A stretch of 48,672 nt of DNA from Sphaerisporangium rufum (GTDB lineage: Bacteria > Actinomycetota > Actinomycetes > Streptosporangiales > Streptosporangiaceae): positions 1-48,672 of the forward strand of contig NZ_BOOU01000035.1 of assembly GCF_016863395.1 (NCBI RefSeq), in the 5' to 3' direction. The position numbers and the translations under genes were made by a program. The stretch's first letter is position 1; each line of letters starts with the position of its first letter. Below the pieces are notes generated by a model. It had not been told where the DNA came from. It saw nothing but the letters and a program-made list of their open reading frames with translations, and did not search any database. Below, in pieces: positions 1-8,744 of this stretch.

Positions 1-230
1 TGCCAACTTACCCGATCGAATCGACTTGGGCAAGCCCAGGTCATCTTCATGCACGTTGACGGGGTATCGATCATCACCTGCACCCGCCCACACCGAGAGG
101 CCGAGGCCTTGGAGTGGGGTTGTGCCGGGCGATGCCGACAACAAAAGATTAGCATCCGCTCCCGGGTGCCTGTGCACGGTTCCGCGGAACGGGCGGGCGC
201 CATGGCCCGTGCCGGGCCGGATCCGCGGCC
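1..230. other. Leading non-coding stretch
   Basis: I see no supported gene before the oligopeptidase. The oligopeptidase frame is open upstream to about position 49, but the predicted residues there do not look like the family and the composition is less biased than in the coding part. No tRNA arms or strong hairpin were recognised. The upstream neighbour lies outside the window. Confidence 0.5.
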
Positions 231-236
231 TAGACT
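231..236 (+). promoter_or_regulatory. -10 box TAGACT of leaderless oligopeptidase B gene
   Basis: TAGACT fits the actinobacterial TANNNT -10 consensus. It ends seven bases before the GTG at 244, so transcription would begin at or next to the start codon. There is no convincing Shine-Dalgarno sequence. The same hexamer at the same distance precedes purF (35320-35325). Confidence 0.55.
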
Positions 237-243
237 CGTCGAG

Positions 244-2325
244 GTGAGCAGCGACAAGCCTCCCGTGGCGAAGAAGGTCCAGGCCGAACGCACCCATCAC
301 GGCGACACCGTGATCGACGAATACGCGTGGCTGGCCGACAAGGAAGACCCGGACACGGTCACCTACCTGGAGGCCGAGAACACCTTTACCCAGGCGCACA
401 CCAGGCATCTGGCGGACCTGCAGGAGACGGTGTTCCAGGAGATCAAGGGGCGCACGCAGGAGACCGACCTCTCCGTTCCCACCCGCAAGGGCGGCTGGTG
501 GTACTACTCGCGCACCGAGGAGGGCAAGCAGTACGGCATCCAGTGCCGGGTGGCCGCCACCGGTGACACCCCGCCGGAGCTCACGCCCGGTGTCCCGCTG
601 GCCGGTGAGCAGGTGCTGCTCGACGGGAACGAACTCGCCGGCGACAGCCCTTTCCTCGCGGTCGGCACCTCCTCGGTGAGCCCGGACGGGCGACGGCTGG
701 CCTATTCGACCGACTTCAGCGGCGATGAGCGCTTCACCTTGCGATTCCGTGATTTGGAGAGCGATGAACTCCTGGCGGACGAGATCTCCGGGGTCTTCTA
801 CGGCGGCGCCTGGTCGGCGGACGGTTCGGCTTTCTTCTACATGACGATCGACGAGGCGTGGCGCCCGTACCGGGTGCACCGCCACCTGATCGGCACGCCG
901 GCCGACGAGGACGTGCTGGTCTACGAGGAGACCGACGAGCGGTTCTGGGTCGGTGTCGGCCTGACCCGCAGCGAGCGCTACCTGGTGCTCAGCGCGGGCA
1001 GCAAGGTGACCAGCGAGGTACGGGTGCTGGACGCCGAGTTCCCGACCGGGGAGTTCCAGGTCGTCCGGCCGCGCCGCACCGGGATCGAGTACTCGGTCGA
1101 CCATGCCGGCGACCGCTTCCTGGTCCTGCACAACGAGGACGCGCGGAACTTCGCGCTGGCCACCGCACCCGTCGACGACCCGGGTACCTGGACTCCGCTG
1201 ATCGAGCACCGGGAGGACACCCGACTGCTCGACGTGGACGCCTTCTCCGACCATGTGGTCGTGCACTTCCGGCGGGACGGCCTCACCGGCATCCGAGTGC
1301 TGGCCGATGACGGCGAGCCGCACGAGATCTCGTTCCCGGAGCCCATCCACACCGCCGGCCCGGCCGGCAACCCGGAGTTCCACACCGGCCGGCTGCGGCT
1401 GGCGTACACCTCGATGGTCACACCGCCTTCGGTGTACGACTACGACCTGGCCGCGCGCGAGCTGATCCTGCTCAAGCAGCGGACGGTGCTCGGCGGGTAC
1501 GATCCCGGCGACTACCAGCAGTTTCGCGAGTGGGCGGTGGCCGAGGACGGCACCCGGGTCCCCATCTCGATCGTCATGAGGAAGGGCGCCCGGCGGCCGG
1601 CGCCGACCGTGCTCTACGGCTACGGCAGCTACGAGACGTCCATCGACCCCTCGTTCTCGGTGCCGCGGCTGAGCCTGCTGGACCGCGGTTTCGTGTTCGC
1701 GATCGCGCACGTGCGGGGCGGCGGCGAGATGGGCCGGCACTGGTACGAGGACGGCAAGCTGACCAGCAAGAAGAATACGTTCACCGACTTCGTGGCCGCG
1801 GCCCGGCATATGAAGGCGGCGGGCTGGTCGGGCGAGGTGGTGGCCCGGGGCGGCTCGGCGGGTGGCCTGCTGATGGGGGCGGCGGTCAACCTGGCGCCGG
1901 AGGAGTTCGCCGGCGTGGTCGCCGAGGTGCCGTTCGTGGACGCGCTCAACACGATCCTCGACCCGTCCCTGCCGTTGACGGTGATCGAATGGGATGAATG
2001 GGGCGATCCACTGCACAATCCGGACGTGTACGCGTACATGAAGTCGTACACCCCGTACGAGAACATCGACGACCGGGCGTATCCCCCGATTCTCGCCATC
2101 ACCAGCCTGAACGACACCCGGGTGCTCTACCACGAACCCGCCAAGTGGATCGCCCGGCTGCGTGCGGTCGCCAAGGGCGGGCCGTTCCTGCTCAAGACGG
2201 AGATGGGCGCCGGGCACGGTGGTCGCAGCGGCCGGTACGACGCCTGGCGTGAAGAGGCGTTCACCCTGTCCTGGATCCTGGACCGGGCCGCCGGCGAGGC
2301 CGCCACGCAGGGGGGCAAAGTATGA
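244..2325 (+). CDS. ptrB: Oligopeptidase B (S9A family serine peptidase)
   Basis: Cytoplasmic serine peptidase of the prolyl oligopeptidase family that cleaves short peptides, in oligopeptidase B after Arg or Lys. The 693-residue product has an N-terminal beta-propeller part and a C-terminal alpha/beta hydrolase. The catalytic Ser538 lies in GGSAGG, with Asp624 in NDTRVLYH and His658 in GHGGRSGR. Segments such as YGYGSYE, HVRGGGEMG and KKNTF match what I remember of E. coli protease II closely, favouring PtrB over prolyl endopeptidase. GTG 244 was chosen because it gives the family length and N-terminus (PPVAKKV, then HHGD) and sits seven bases after a -10 box. An in-frame ATG at 202 is possible. 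The stop overlaps the start of the next gene (ATGA), so the two are probably co-transcribed. Confidence 0.9.
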   Translation: MSSDKPPVAKKVQAERTHHGDTVIDEYAWLADKEDPDTVTYLEAENTFTQAHTRHLADLQETVFQEIKGRTQETDLSVPTRKGGWWYYSRTEEGKQYGIQCRVAATGDTPPELTPGVPLAGEQVLLDGNELAGDSPFLAVGTSSVSPDGRRLAYSTDFSGDERFTLRFRDLESDELLADEISGVFYGGAWSADGSAFFYMTIDEAWRPYRVHRHLIGTPADEDVLVYEETDERFWVGVGLTRSERYLVLSAGSKVTSEVRVLDAEFPTGEFQVVRPRRTGIEYSVDHAGDRFLVLHNEDARNFALATAPVDDPGTWTPLIEHREDTRLLDVDAFSDHVVVHFRRDGLTGIRVLADDGEPHEISFPEPIHTAGPAGNPEFHTGRLRLAYTSMVTPPSVYDYDLAARELILLKQRTVLGGYDPGDYQQFREWAVAEDGTRVPISIVMRKGARRPAPTVLYGYGSYETSIDPSFSVPRLSLLDRGFVFAIAHVRGGGEMGRHWYEDGKLTSKKNTFTDFVAAARHMKAAGWSGEVVARGGSAGGLLMGAAVNLAPEEFAGVVAEVPFVDALNTILDPSLPLTVIEWDEWGDPLHNPDVYAYMKSYTPYENIDDRAYPPILAITSLNDTRVLYHEPAKWIARLRAVAKGGPFLLKTEMGAGHGGRSGRYDAWREEAFTLSWILDRAAGEAATQGGKV

Positions 2326-3314
2326 CGTACTCGGCGGCGGCGGACCGGTACGAGCGGCAGCCGTACCACCGCTCTGGGCGCAGCGGGCTCAGGCTGCCCG
2401 CGGTCTCGCTCGGCCTGTGGCACAACTTCGGCGACGACAAGCCGCTGGACGTCCAGCGGGCGACGCTGCGCCGGGCGTTCGACCTCGGGGTGACCCACTT
2501 CGACCTGGCCAACAACTACGGGCCGCCGTACGGCTCGGCGGAGGCGAACTTCGGGCGGCTTTTCGCCCAGGACCTCCGGCCGTACCGGGACGAGATGATC
2601 ATTTCGACCAAGGCCGGGTACGACATGTGGCCGGGGCCGTACGGGGAGTGGGGCTCGCGCAAGTACCTGCTGGCCAGCCTCGACCAGTCGTTGAAGCGCA
2701 TGGGGCTGGACTACGTCGACGTCTTCTACAGCCACCGGCCCGACCCGGACACCCCGCTGGAGGAGACGATGGGGGCGCTGGACACCGCGGTGCGGTCCGG
2801 CCGCGCGCTCTACGCCGGCGTCTCGAACTACTCCCCCGAGCAGACCCGCCAGGCGGCGCGCATCCTGCGCGAGATGGGCACCCCGCTGCTGATCCACCAG
2901 CCGCGGTATTCGATGCTCGACCGGTGGATCGAGAACGAGCTGCTCGACACCCTGGAGGAGGAGGGCGTCGGCTGCATCGTGTTCTCGCCGCTGGCCCAGG
3001 GGCTGCTGACCGACCGGTATCTCGGTGGCGTCCCGGACGACTCGCGGGCGGCCAAGGAGAGGTTCCTGCGGACCGCCGACCTGTCGCCGGACCTGCTGGA
3101 CCGGGTGCGGGCGCTGAACGAGATCGCGGCCGGCCGCGGCCAGTCACTGGCGCAGATGGCGCTGGCCTGGGCGCTGCGCGACGCCCGGGTCACCTCGGTA
3201 CTGGTCGGCGCGAGCGGCGTCCGGCAACTGGAGGACAACGTCGCCGCGGTGGACCACCTGGTGTTCGCCGACGACGAACTGGCCGCGATCGAGAAGGAGA
3301 TCACCCGCGGCTGA
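2322..3314 (+). CDS. Aldo/keto reductase, YghZ/L-glyceraldehyde-3-phosphate reductase type
   Basis: NADPH-dependent reductase of aldehydes and ketones with a TIM-barrel fold, 330 residues. The catalytic tetrad is visible: Asp61 and Tyr66 in DLANNYG, Lys97 in STKAGYD and His138 in YSHRPDP. The long loop GPPYGSAE and the segment GYDMWPGPYGEWGSRKYL are hallmarks of the E. coli YghZ (Gpr) subgroup, which reduces L-glyceraldehyde 3-phosphate and methylglyoxal. Late motifs SPLAQGLLT and VLVGASGVRQLEDNV bind the cofactor. The start overlaps the ptrB stop by four bases, indicating translational coupling. The true substrate in this organism cannot be read from sequence. Confidence 0.88.
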   Translation: MTYSAAADRYERQPYHRSGRSGLRLPAVSLGLWHNFGDDKPLDVQRATLRRAFDLGVTHFDLANNYGPPYGSAEANFGRLFAQDLRPYRDEMIISTKAGYDMWPGPYGEWGSRKYLLASLDQSLKRMGLDYVDVFYSHRPDPDTPLEETMGALDTAVRSGRALYAGVSNYSPEQTRQAARILREMGTPLLIHQPRYSMLDRWIENELLDTLEEEGVGCIVFSPLAQGLLTDRYLGGVPDDSRAAKERFLRTADLSPDLLDRVRALNEIAAGRGQSLAQMALAWALRDARVTSVLVGASGVRQLEDNVAAVDHLVFADDELAAIEKEITRG

Positions 3315-3331
3315 CCCGCCGCGCCGGCGGG
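3315..3331. terminator. Short hairpin between convergent genes
   Basis: CCCGCCG, loop CGC, CGGCGGG: a perfect 7-bp stem filling the gap between the aldo/keto reductase stop and the stop of the opposing membrane protein gene. No T-run follows on either strand, as is common in high-GC genomes. Confidence 0.45.
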
Positions 3332-3335
3332 CCGG

Positions 3336-5879
3336 TCACAGCGCGTTGTGGCGCTGGAGCCAGGTGAACGAGGCCCAGCCGGGAAGCACGGGCAGCCAGA
3401 AGGTCAGCAGCCGGAAGAGCAGCACCGCCGAGGTGGCCACCGGGCCGGGCAGGCCGGCGAGGGTCAGGCCCAGGTACAGTGACGCCTCCACCGCGCCCAA
3501 CCCGCCGGGGGTGGGCGCGGCGGAGCCGATCGCGTTGCCGGCCAGGAAGACCAGGGCCACCGCGGTGAAGCTGAGCGAGCCGCCGAACGCGCGGACGCAG
3601 GCGTCCAGGCAGACCACGAACGCCAGCGTGAGCAGCATCGTGCCGCTCAACCCTTCGATGATCTTGCGCGGCGACTGCAGGACGTCCAGCAGCCGGGGCA
3701 CCACGCCGGCGAACAGTGACCGGATGCGATCGACCGCCAGCCGGCGCAGCTGCGGCACGGCGAGCACGATCAGCACCAGCACCGCGCCGGACAGCAGCCC
3801 GATGACCACGCCGCGGGACGGGCTGACCGACGGGGCGGCGTTCGTGCCGGTGATGTAGCCGAAGAGCAGCAGCAGCAGGATGTGCGCGCCGAGGCCGACG
3901 AGCTGGGAGGCGCCGACGCTGGCCACCGCAAGCCCCGGGGCGATGCCACGTTTCTGCAGGTAGCGAGAGTTGATCGCCACGCCGCTGACCGCGGCCGGCG
4001 CCACGAGCTTGACGAACGAGCCGGCGAACTGGGCGAGCACCGTGCTGCCCAGCGGGAGGCGCTCGGGGACGAACCCGCGCAGCATGAGCGCGGCGGCGAG
4101 GTAGCTGACCAGTGCCGCGGCCAGGCCGATGCCACCCCACTCCCAGCGGGCGGAGGTGACGACCTCCAGCAGGTTCACCCGGCTGAGCTGGGAGAGCAGG
4201 AAGTAGGCGGCGAACGCGCCGGCGATGATGGTGACGAGCGTACGCGGCTGGAAGCGCTCCAGCCGGACCTCCTCGACCTCGACCTGCGGGGTAAGGGCAA
4301 GGATCTGTTCGCGGATCGCCGGCAGCAGCTCCTTGTTCTTGTTCACCTCGGCCCGGGTGCCGCGGGTCAGCGCGATCCGCTGGAGCAGCGGCAGCGCGCC
4401 GGCCAGCGACCGCTCGGGCACGACCCGGGCGGCGGACCTGACCGAACGTTCCGGGCCGACGCGCAGCGCCAGGTAGGTGAGGAGCTGGACGATGTCCAGG
4501 CGCAACAGCAGGTCGCCGGCCGCGATCTCGCCGCTGCGGGCGTCGGTCAGCACGACCTCGCCGTTGAGTCCGAGGTGGATGCTGTCCCCGGTGAGGCGGC
4601 GGTGGGCCAGCCGTTGCGCCTGGAGCAGGTCGATCTGTTCCCAGATCCTGACGAGCAGGTCGTCGTCGAGCTCCTCGTCCAGCACGTCGTCGAGCGGCCG
4701 GGTCTCCAGGTGCTCGTAGACGAGCAGCGCGGCGTCGGTGCCGATCTCGCTGGTGCCGAACAGGCGGGGGGTGTTGACTCCGGCGGCCTGGGCGGCGTAG
4801 GCCATCAGGGCCTCGCGCTCCAGTTCGGCGCGCAGCGAGCGGATGGCCCGGCGCCGGGTCTCGGAGTTGAGCCGCAGGCGGCGCCACAGGCGGTAGACGA
4901 CCCCGGAGACCTGCCGGTCGCGATCGAGGACCGTGACGTCCAGCCGCCGGCCGTCGGTGGTGGTCACCGCGTAGCGGCGGCTGCCCTGGGCGTCGTCGGC
5001 GATGCGAGCCGCCTTGGCCGGCACCGGGCCGAGGCGGCGCAGGGCCGCGACGACGGTGCCGCCCGGCGGCCGGGTGTTGGGGCTGCCGACGGCGTACAGG
5101 GTGGCGTAGCCGATGGCGAGGCCGACGAGGTAGGTGACGATGACGCCGAGCGCGGTCGCCTCGGCTCCGGTGAACAGCGCGAAGACGTCCAGGGCGATGG
5201 CCGCCCACATCACGGCCCGCCAGGTCGGTCGGCGGGACAGGCGTACCGCGGTGATGTAGGCCACCACCGAGGTGAGGAGCGTGTTGAGCGGTTCCACGTC
5301 CCGGCCGCCGGTCAGCAGCAGGCGCAGGTCCTCCGGCCCGGCGGCGGTCAGCCACTCGCCGAGAACGAAGGAGACGAGCATGCCGGCGATGGCGGCGATC
5401 AGGCCCTCGGCGACCCGCAGGCCGTCGCGGTGGAAGACGCGTTCGACGGCGAACGCGGCCGGTACCGCGAGGACGGCGGTGCCCGCGATGAAGCTCGCCA
5501 CCCAGATCAGCAGGACGGGGGCCCGGCTGGTGCCGTCGGTGACGTCGGCCTCCAGGCCGTTCAGCGTCTTCTGCGCCACCAGGGCCAGCAGCACCACCGC
5601 GGCCAGCGCCAGGATGGCGGCCAGGAATCGCAGCGCATCGGACGGGCGGCGCAGGCGCTGGGGCAGCAACGGCTCGGCCACCAGCACGGCGCGCTCGCCC
5701 TTACCGTCACCCGTCGGGTCCGCGGTGTTCTGGGCCGGCCCGGTCACCTCGTCCGTGGCCGGGCCGCCCGCGGGCACGCCGGAAGCGGCGGCGGGGTCGT
5801 CCGTCCCCGCCGCCCGGCCGCCCTCGCCGAGCTCCCTCGTATCGGTCACTACCGCTGTCCCGCGTGCCTTTCGGGTCAT
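3336..5879 (-). CDS. Flippase-like (LPG synthase TM / UPF0104) membrane protein with kinase-like middle domain
   Basis: Large membrane protein of 847 residues, role unproven. Order of parts: a hydrophilic, probably disordered N-terminus (about 1-75); several membrane helices (about 80-265); a cytosolic kinase-like region (about 270-520); and a C-terminal multi-helix domain (about 545-840) carrying PTPGGLGAVEA, the signature of the lysylphosphatidylglycerol synthase TM / UPF0104 flippase family. The middle part has a hinge-like LLVYEHLE, then HRRLTGDSIHL and VVLTDARSG where kinases have HRD...N and DFG. The catalytic Asp is replaced, suggesting a pseudokinase. No lysyl-transferase domain is present, so a lipid or polyprenyl-phosphate transport role is more likely than lysyl-PG synthesis. 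ATG 5879 follows GAGCGAGG; an in-frame ATG lies at 5909. A TAGAGT -10 is visible at 6000-6005 on this strand. Confidence 0.75.
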   Translation of the reverse strand: MTRKARGTAVVTDTRELGEGGRAAGTDDPAAASGVPAGGPATDEVTGPAQNTADPTGDGKGERAVLVAEPLLPQRLRRPSDALRFLAAILALAAVVLLALVAQKTLNGLEADVTDGTSRAPVLLIWVASFIAGTAVLAVPAAFAVERVFHRDGLRVAEGLIAAIAGMLVSFVLGEWLTAAGPEDLRLLLTGGRDVEPLNTLLTSVVAYITAVRLSRRPTWRAVMWAAIALDVFALFTGAEATALGVIVTYLVGLAIGYATLYAVGSPNTRPPGGTVVAALRRLGPVPAKAARIADDAQGSRRYAVTTTDGRRLDVTVLDRDRQVSGVVYRLWRRLRLNSETRRRAIRSLRAELEREALMAYAAQAAGVNTPRLFGTSEIGTDAALLVYEHLETRPLDDVLDEELDDDLLVRIWEQIDLLQAQRLAHRRLTGDSIHLGLNGEVVLTDARSGEIAAGDLLLRLDIVQLLTYLALRVGPERSVRSAARVVPERSLAGALPLLQRIALTRGTRAEVNKNKELLPAIREQILALTPQVEVEEVRLERFQPRTLVTIIAGAFAAYFLLSQLSRVNLLEVVTSARWEWGGIGLAAALVSYLAAALMLRGFVPERLPLGSTVLAQFAGSFVKLVAPAAVSGVAINSRYLQKRGIAPGLAVASVGASQLVGLGAHILLLLLFGYITGTNAAPSVSPSRGVVIGLLSGAVLVLIVLAVPQLRRLAVDRIRSLFAGVVPRLLDVLQSPRKIIEGLSGTMLLTLAFVVCLDACVRAFGGSLSFTAVALVFLAGNAIGSAAPTPGGLGAVEASLYLGLTLAGLPGPVATSAVLLFRLLTFWLPVLPGWASFTWLQRHNAL

Positions 5880-6094
5880 GCGAGCCTCGCTCACCCTGAT
5901 CACCATCATGGCGGGCCGCCGTCACGTTCGCGTTCCCCGTGCGCGGCACCCGCAGCGCGGGGTCCCCGGCGAACCGGCACACCTCGGCCATTCGCTGACA
6001 CTCTACGGCGCCTGCGGTCCACCGGCCTCGGCCGAAGGGATGACCTTGGTTCCGCCGGGTGTCCCGGCCGCTGGGCCGGTATACCGTGCCCAGG

Positions 6095-6100
6095 TAACGT
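6095..6100 (+). promoter_or_regulatory. -10 box TAACGT, leaderless molybdopterin gene
   Basis: TAACGT matches TANNNT and ends six bases before ATG 6107; no Shine-Dalgarno sequence is correctly spaced. This is the same arrangement seen at several other genes in the window. Confidence 0.45.
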
Positions 6101-6106
6101 GGTGCC

Positions 6107-8122
6107 ATGACAGGTGAGCTGAAGGTTCTGGGCGCCTGCCCGCTGGACTGCCCGGACGGCTGCTCCTGGGTGGTCACCGTGCGCGACGGCCGGGCGGTGG
6201 ACCTGCGCGGCAACCGCGACCACCCCTACACGCGCGGCGCGCTCTGCGTGAAGGTGAATCGTTACCTGGAGCACGCCGGCGCGGCCGATCGCATCATGTA
6301 CCCGCTCCGGCGGGTCGGCCCCAAGGGCTCCGGCCGATTCGAGCGCATCACCTGGGACGAGGCCCTGGATGAGATCGCCGAGCGGCTGACCGCCATCATC
6401 GACGAGTTCGGCGGTGAGGCGATCTGGCCTTATCAGGGCACCGGGACGCTGGGGTACATCCAGGGCGAGTCCGGGGACGCCGGCCGCCGGTTGTGGAACG
6501 CGCTCGGCGCGTCCCGGCACGATCTGAACATCTGCGCGCGGGCCGGGAACGTCGGGCTGACCCGTGCCTACGGCTCGCCGGGTGGGATGGACACCGAGGA
6601 CTTCGCGCACTCCCGGCTGATCCTGCTGTGGGGCACCAACCCGCTGACCAGCGGTCATCATGTGTGGAAGTTCGTCCAGGAGGCCCGGGCCGCCGGTGCG
6701 CACATCGTGGCGATCGACCCGATCCGGACGCGCACCGCCGACCAGGCCGACGAGTATCTGGCGATCCGGCCGGGGACGGACGCGGCGCTGGCGCTGGCGC
6801 TGATGCACGTGGTGCTGGACGAGGGTGCCGAGGACCGGGACTATCTGGAGCGGTACACCGAAGGCTGGCCGGACTTCGAACGCGAGATCCGGAAATATCC
6901 CCCGGCGGTCGCGGCGGAGATCACCGGTATCCCGGAGCCGGAGATCCGCGCCCTCGGCCGGCGGCTGGCGCACACCCGGCCGGCCGCCATCCGTACCACC
7001 ATGGGCGTGCAGCGGCACCGCGGCGGCGGCACCGCGGTGCGCACCATCGGCTGCGTCCCGGTCGTCACCGGCGACTGGCGCCACCGGGGCGGCGGCCTGT
7101 CCTACTCCACCAGCGGTCACGTGCCGATCCGGGCGGACGACCGGCCGGATCTCCTGCCCGCCGGCCCGGTGCGCACCCTGACCATGACCCGGCTCGCCGA
7201 GGGCCTGGCGGACACCGAGCACCCGGTCAAGTGCCTGTGGGTGTACGCCGCCAACCCGCTCGGCAGCACCTCCGACCAGAACCGGGTGCGGCGCGGCCTC
7301 GCGCGCGAGGACCTGTTCACCGTGGTGATGGAGCAGTTCCCCACCGACACGGTGGACTACGCCGACATCGTGCTGCCGGCGACCATGCAGATCGAGCACA
7401 CCGACCTGCACGCCGGGTACGGCCACATGTACCTGATGTGGAACGAGCCCGCGGTGCCGCCGCCCGGCGAGTGCGCGTCCACGACCGAGACGTTCCGCCG
7501 GGTGGCCCGCCGGCTCGGCCTGACCGATCCGTCCCTGTACGAATCCGACCTGGAGATCGCCGAAGGGCTGCTGTCCGGCGGCCACCCGGCGCTGGAGGGC
7601 ATCACCGTGGCGCGGCTGCGGGCCGAGGGATGGGCGCGGTTGAACCACCCCGACCCCTTCCTGCCGTACGCCGCCGGGTTCCCGACGCCGTCCGGCCGGC
7701 TGGCCTTCCCGGCCGCCGGCGAGGGTTATCTGGCGCCGCGCACCGCGCGGCCGGACGGACCGTACCGGCTGGCGCTGGTGACCCCGGCGTCGCACATGTT
7801 CCTCAACACGGTGTTCGCCAACAACCCGGAACTGGCCCGGCGGGCCGGCGGGCCGAAGATCCTGGTCAGCGAGAAGGACGCCGCCGAGCGCGGGCTGGCC
7901 GGCGGCGACCGGGTGCGCGTGTTCAACGACAACGGCGAGATGGCGGCCGAGCTGGTGGTGAGCGACCGGGTGCCGCCGGGCGTCGTGGCGACCACCAAGG
8001 GCAACTGGCCGAAGCTCTCGCCCGGCGGCGTCAACGTCAACGTGCTCGTCGACGAGCGGGACGCGGACATGGGGCGGGGCGCGGTCTACCACGACAACCT
8101 GGTGGAGATCGCTCCCTGGTGA
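6107..8122 (+). CDS. Molybdopterin-dependent oxidoreductase (formate dehydrogenase / DMSO reductase superfamily)
   Basis: Redox enzyme of 671 residues that should bind a bis-molybdopterin guanine dinucleotide molybdenum cofactor and one [4Fe-4S] cluster. Cys11, Cys15, Cys19 and Cys47 form the N-terminal cluster motif C-x3-C-x3-C-x27-C. Cofactor-binding stretches include WGTNPLTSGHH, AIDPIRTRTADQADEYLAIRPGTD split around residues 190-220, and the C-terminal dinucleotide-binding domain near VRVFNDNGEMA and VNVNVLVDERDADMG. There is no Tat signal, so it is probably cytoplasmic. No electron-transfer subunit, FdhD-like gene or Mo-cofactor gene adjoins it, so the substrate is unknown. It is convergent with the downstream acetyltransferase. 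Confidence 0.85.
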   Translation: MTGELKVLGACPLDCPDGCSWVVTVRDGRAVDLRGNRDHPYTRGALCVKVNRYLEHAGAADRIMYPLRRVGPKGSGRFERITWDEALDEIAERLTAIIDEFGGEAIWPYQGTGTLGYIQGESGDAGRRLWNALGASRHDLNICARAGNVGLTRAYGSPGGMDTEDFAHSRLILLWGTNPLTSGHHVWKFVQEARAAGAHIVAIDPIRTRTADQADEYLAIRPGTDAALALALMHVVLDEGAEDRDYLERYTEGWPDFEREIRKYPPAVAAEITGIPEPEIRALGRRLAHTRPAAIRTTMGVQRHRGGGTAVRTIGCVPVVTGDWRHRGGGLSYSTSGHVPIRADDRPDLLPAGPVRTLTMTRLAEGLADTEHPVKCLWVYAANPLGSTSDQNRVRRGLAREDLFTVVMEQFPTDTVDYADIVLPATMQIEHTDLHAGYGHMYLMWNEPAVPPPGECASTTETFRRVARRLGLTDPSLYESDLEIAEGLLSGGHPALEGITVARLRAEGWARLNHPDPFLPYAAGFPTPSGRLAFPAAGEGYLAPRTARPDGPYRLALVTPASHMFLNTVFANNPELARRAGGPKILVSEKDAAERGLAGGDRVRVFNDNGEMAAELVVSDRVPPGVVATTKGNWPKLSPGGVNVNVLVDERDADMGRGAVYHDNLVEIAPW

Positions 8123-8134
8123 GCCGGCCGGCTC
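8121..8134. terminator. Weak palindromic hairpin between convergent genes
   Basis: GAGCCGGCCGGCTC is a perfect 14-bp palindrome spanning the gap and the two stop codons of the converging molybdopterin and GNAT genes. The usable stem is about 5 bp, so termination is uncertain. Confidence 0.25.
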
Positions 8135-8582
8135 ACAGGTGGAGCTTGAAGCCCACGTGCGAGTCGACGAAGCCGAGCGAGGCGTAGAAACGGTGGGCGT
8201 CGGACCGGGTCCGGTCGGTGGTGAGCTGGACCAGGCGGCAGCCGCGGTCGCGGGCCCGGTCGACCGCCCACTGGATCATCGTGCGGCCCAGGCCCTGGCC
8301 GCGCCGGCCGGCGCCCACCCGCACCGCCTCGATCAGCGCGCGCTCGCCGCCCCGGCGGGACAGGCCGGGGATGAAGGTGATCTGCAGGGTGCCGGCCACC
8401 TCGCCGTCCACGGTCGCGACGATCAACTCCTGGCGGGGGTCGGCGTCGATGGCGTCGAACGCGGCGAGATAGGCGGGATCGTCCGGGTCGCCCTCCCGCC
8501 CGGCGGCGACGGGGTCGTCGGCGAGCATCGCCACGATCAGGGGGACGTCCTCGCGCCCGGCGGCACGGAAGAGCACTGGCAT
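8133..8582 (-). CDS. GNAT family N-acetyltransferase
   Basis: Acetyl-CoA-dependent acyltransferase of 149 residues, substrate unknown. The GNAT fold is supported by beta strand VDGEVAGTLQITF, the acetyl-CoA pyrophosphate-binding motif A around RRGQGLGRTMIQWAVDRA (R/Q-x-x-G-x-G/A), and the C-terminal DAHRFYASLGF motif B, typical of the family. The start ATG 8582 has no Shine-Dalgarno sequence but sits six bases after TAGGCT on this strand, suggesting a leaderless message. It is transcribed towards the molybdopterin gene and is probably monocistronic. Confidence 0.85.
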   Translation of the reverse strand: MPVLFRAAGREDVPLIVAMLADDPVAAGREGDPDDPAYLAAFDAIDADPRQELIVATVDGEVAGTLQITFIPGLSRRGGERALIEAVRVGAGRRGQGLGRTMIQWAVDRARDRGCRLVQLTTDRTRSDAHRFYASLGFVDSHVGFKLHL

Positions 8583-8588
8583 GCCGCA

Positions 8589-8594
8589 AGCCTA
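8589..8594 (-). promoter_or_regulatory. -10 box TAGGCT, leaderless GNAT gene
   Basis: On the minus strand TAGGCT (TANNNT) ends six bases before ATG 8582. There is no Shine-Dalgarno sequence between them. Confidence 0.45.
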
Positions 8595-8744
8595 TCCAGG
8601 GCCCTCCTCCGGCCCGGGAGGGGCTCGGTACCGCCGCCGGCCACCCTGCGGCCGGGAACCCCGACCGTCCCTGACCAATGATGGGGGCCAAGCCAGGGTC
8701 CGACCCCGATGTGGACATGACCGCGCGCGGGGCAGCCTGATGGC

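Noticed and set aside
49-243. N-terminal extension of oligopeptidase B
   Set aside because: The extra 65 residues are not family-like, and a -10 box sits directly before the shorter GTG start.
3882-6110. 742-residue plus-strand frame opposite the flippase-like gene
   Set aside because: Antisense artefact of codon bias; the minus-strand protein has real membrane helices and a family signature.
5707-6213. 168-residue minus-strand frame starting upstream of the flippase-like gene
   Set aside because: Its C-terminal half is the flippase head in a different frame; composition is Arg/Gly-rich with no domain.
5906-8092. 728-residue minus-strand frame opposite the molybdopterin gene
   Set aside because: Antisense artefact; no recognisable protein features, whereas the plus strand has the cysteine cluster motif.
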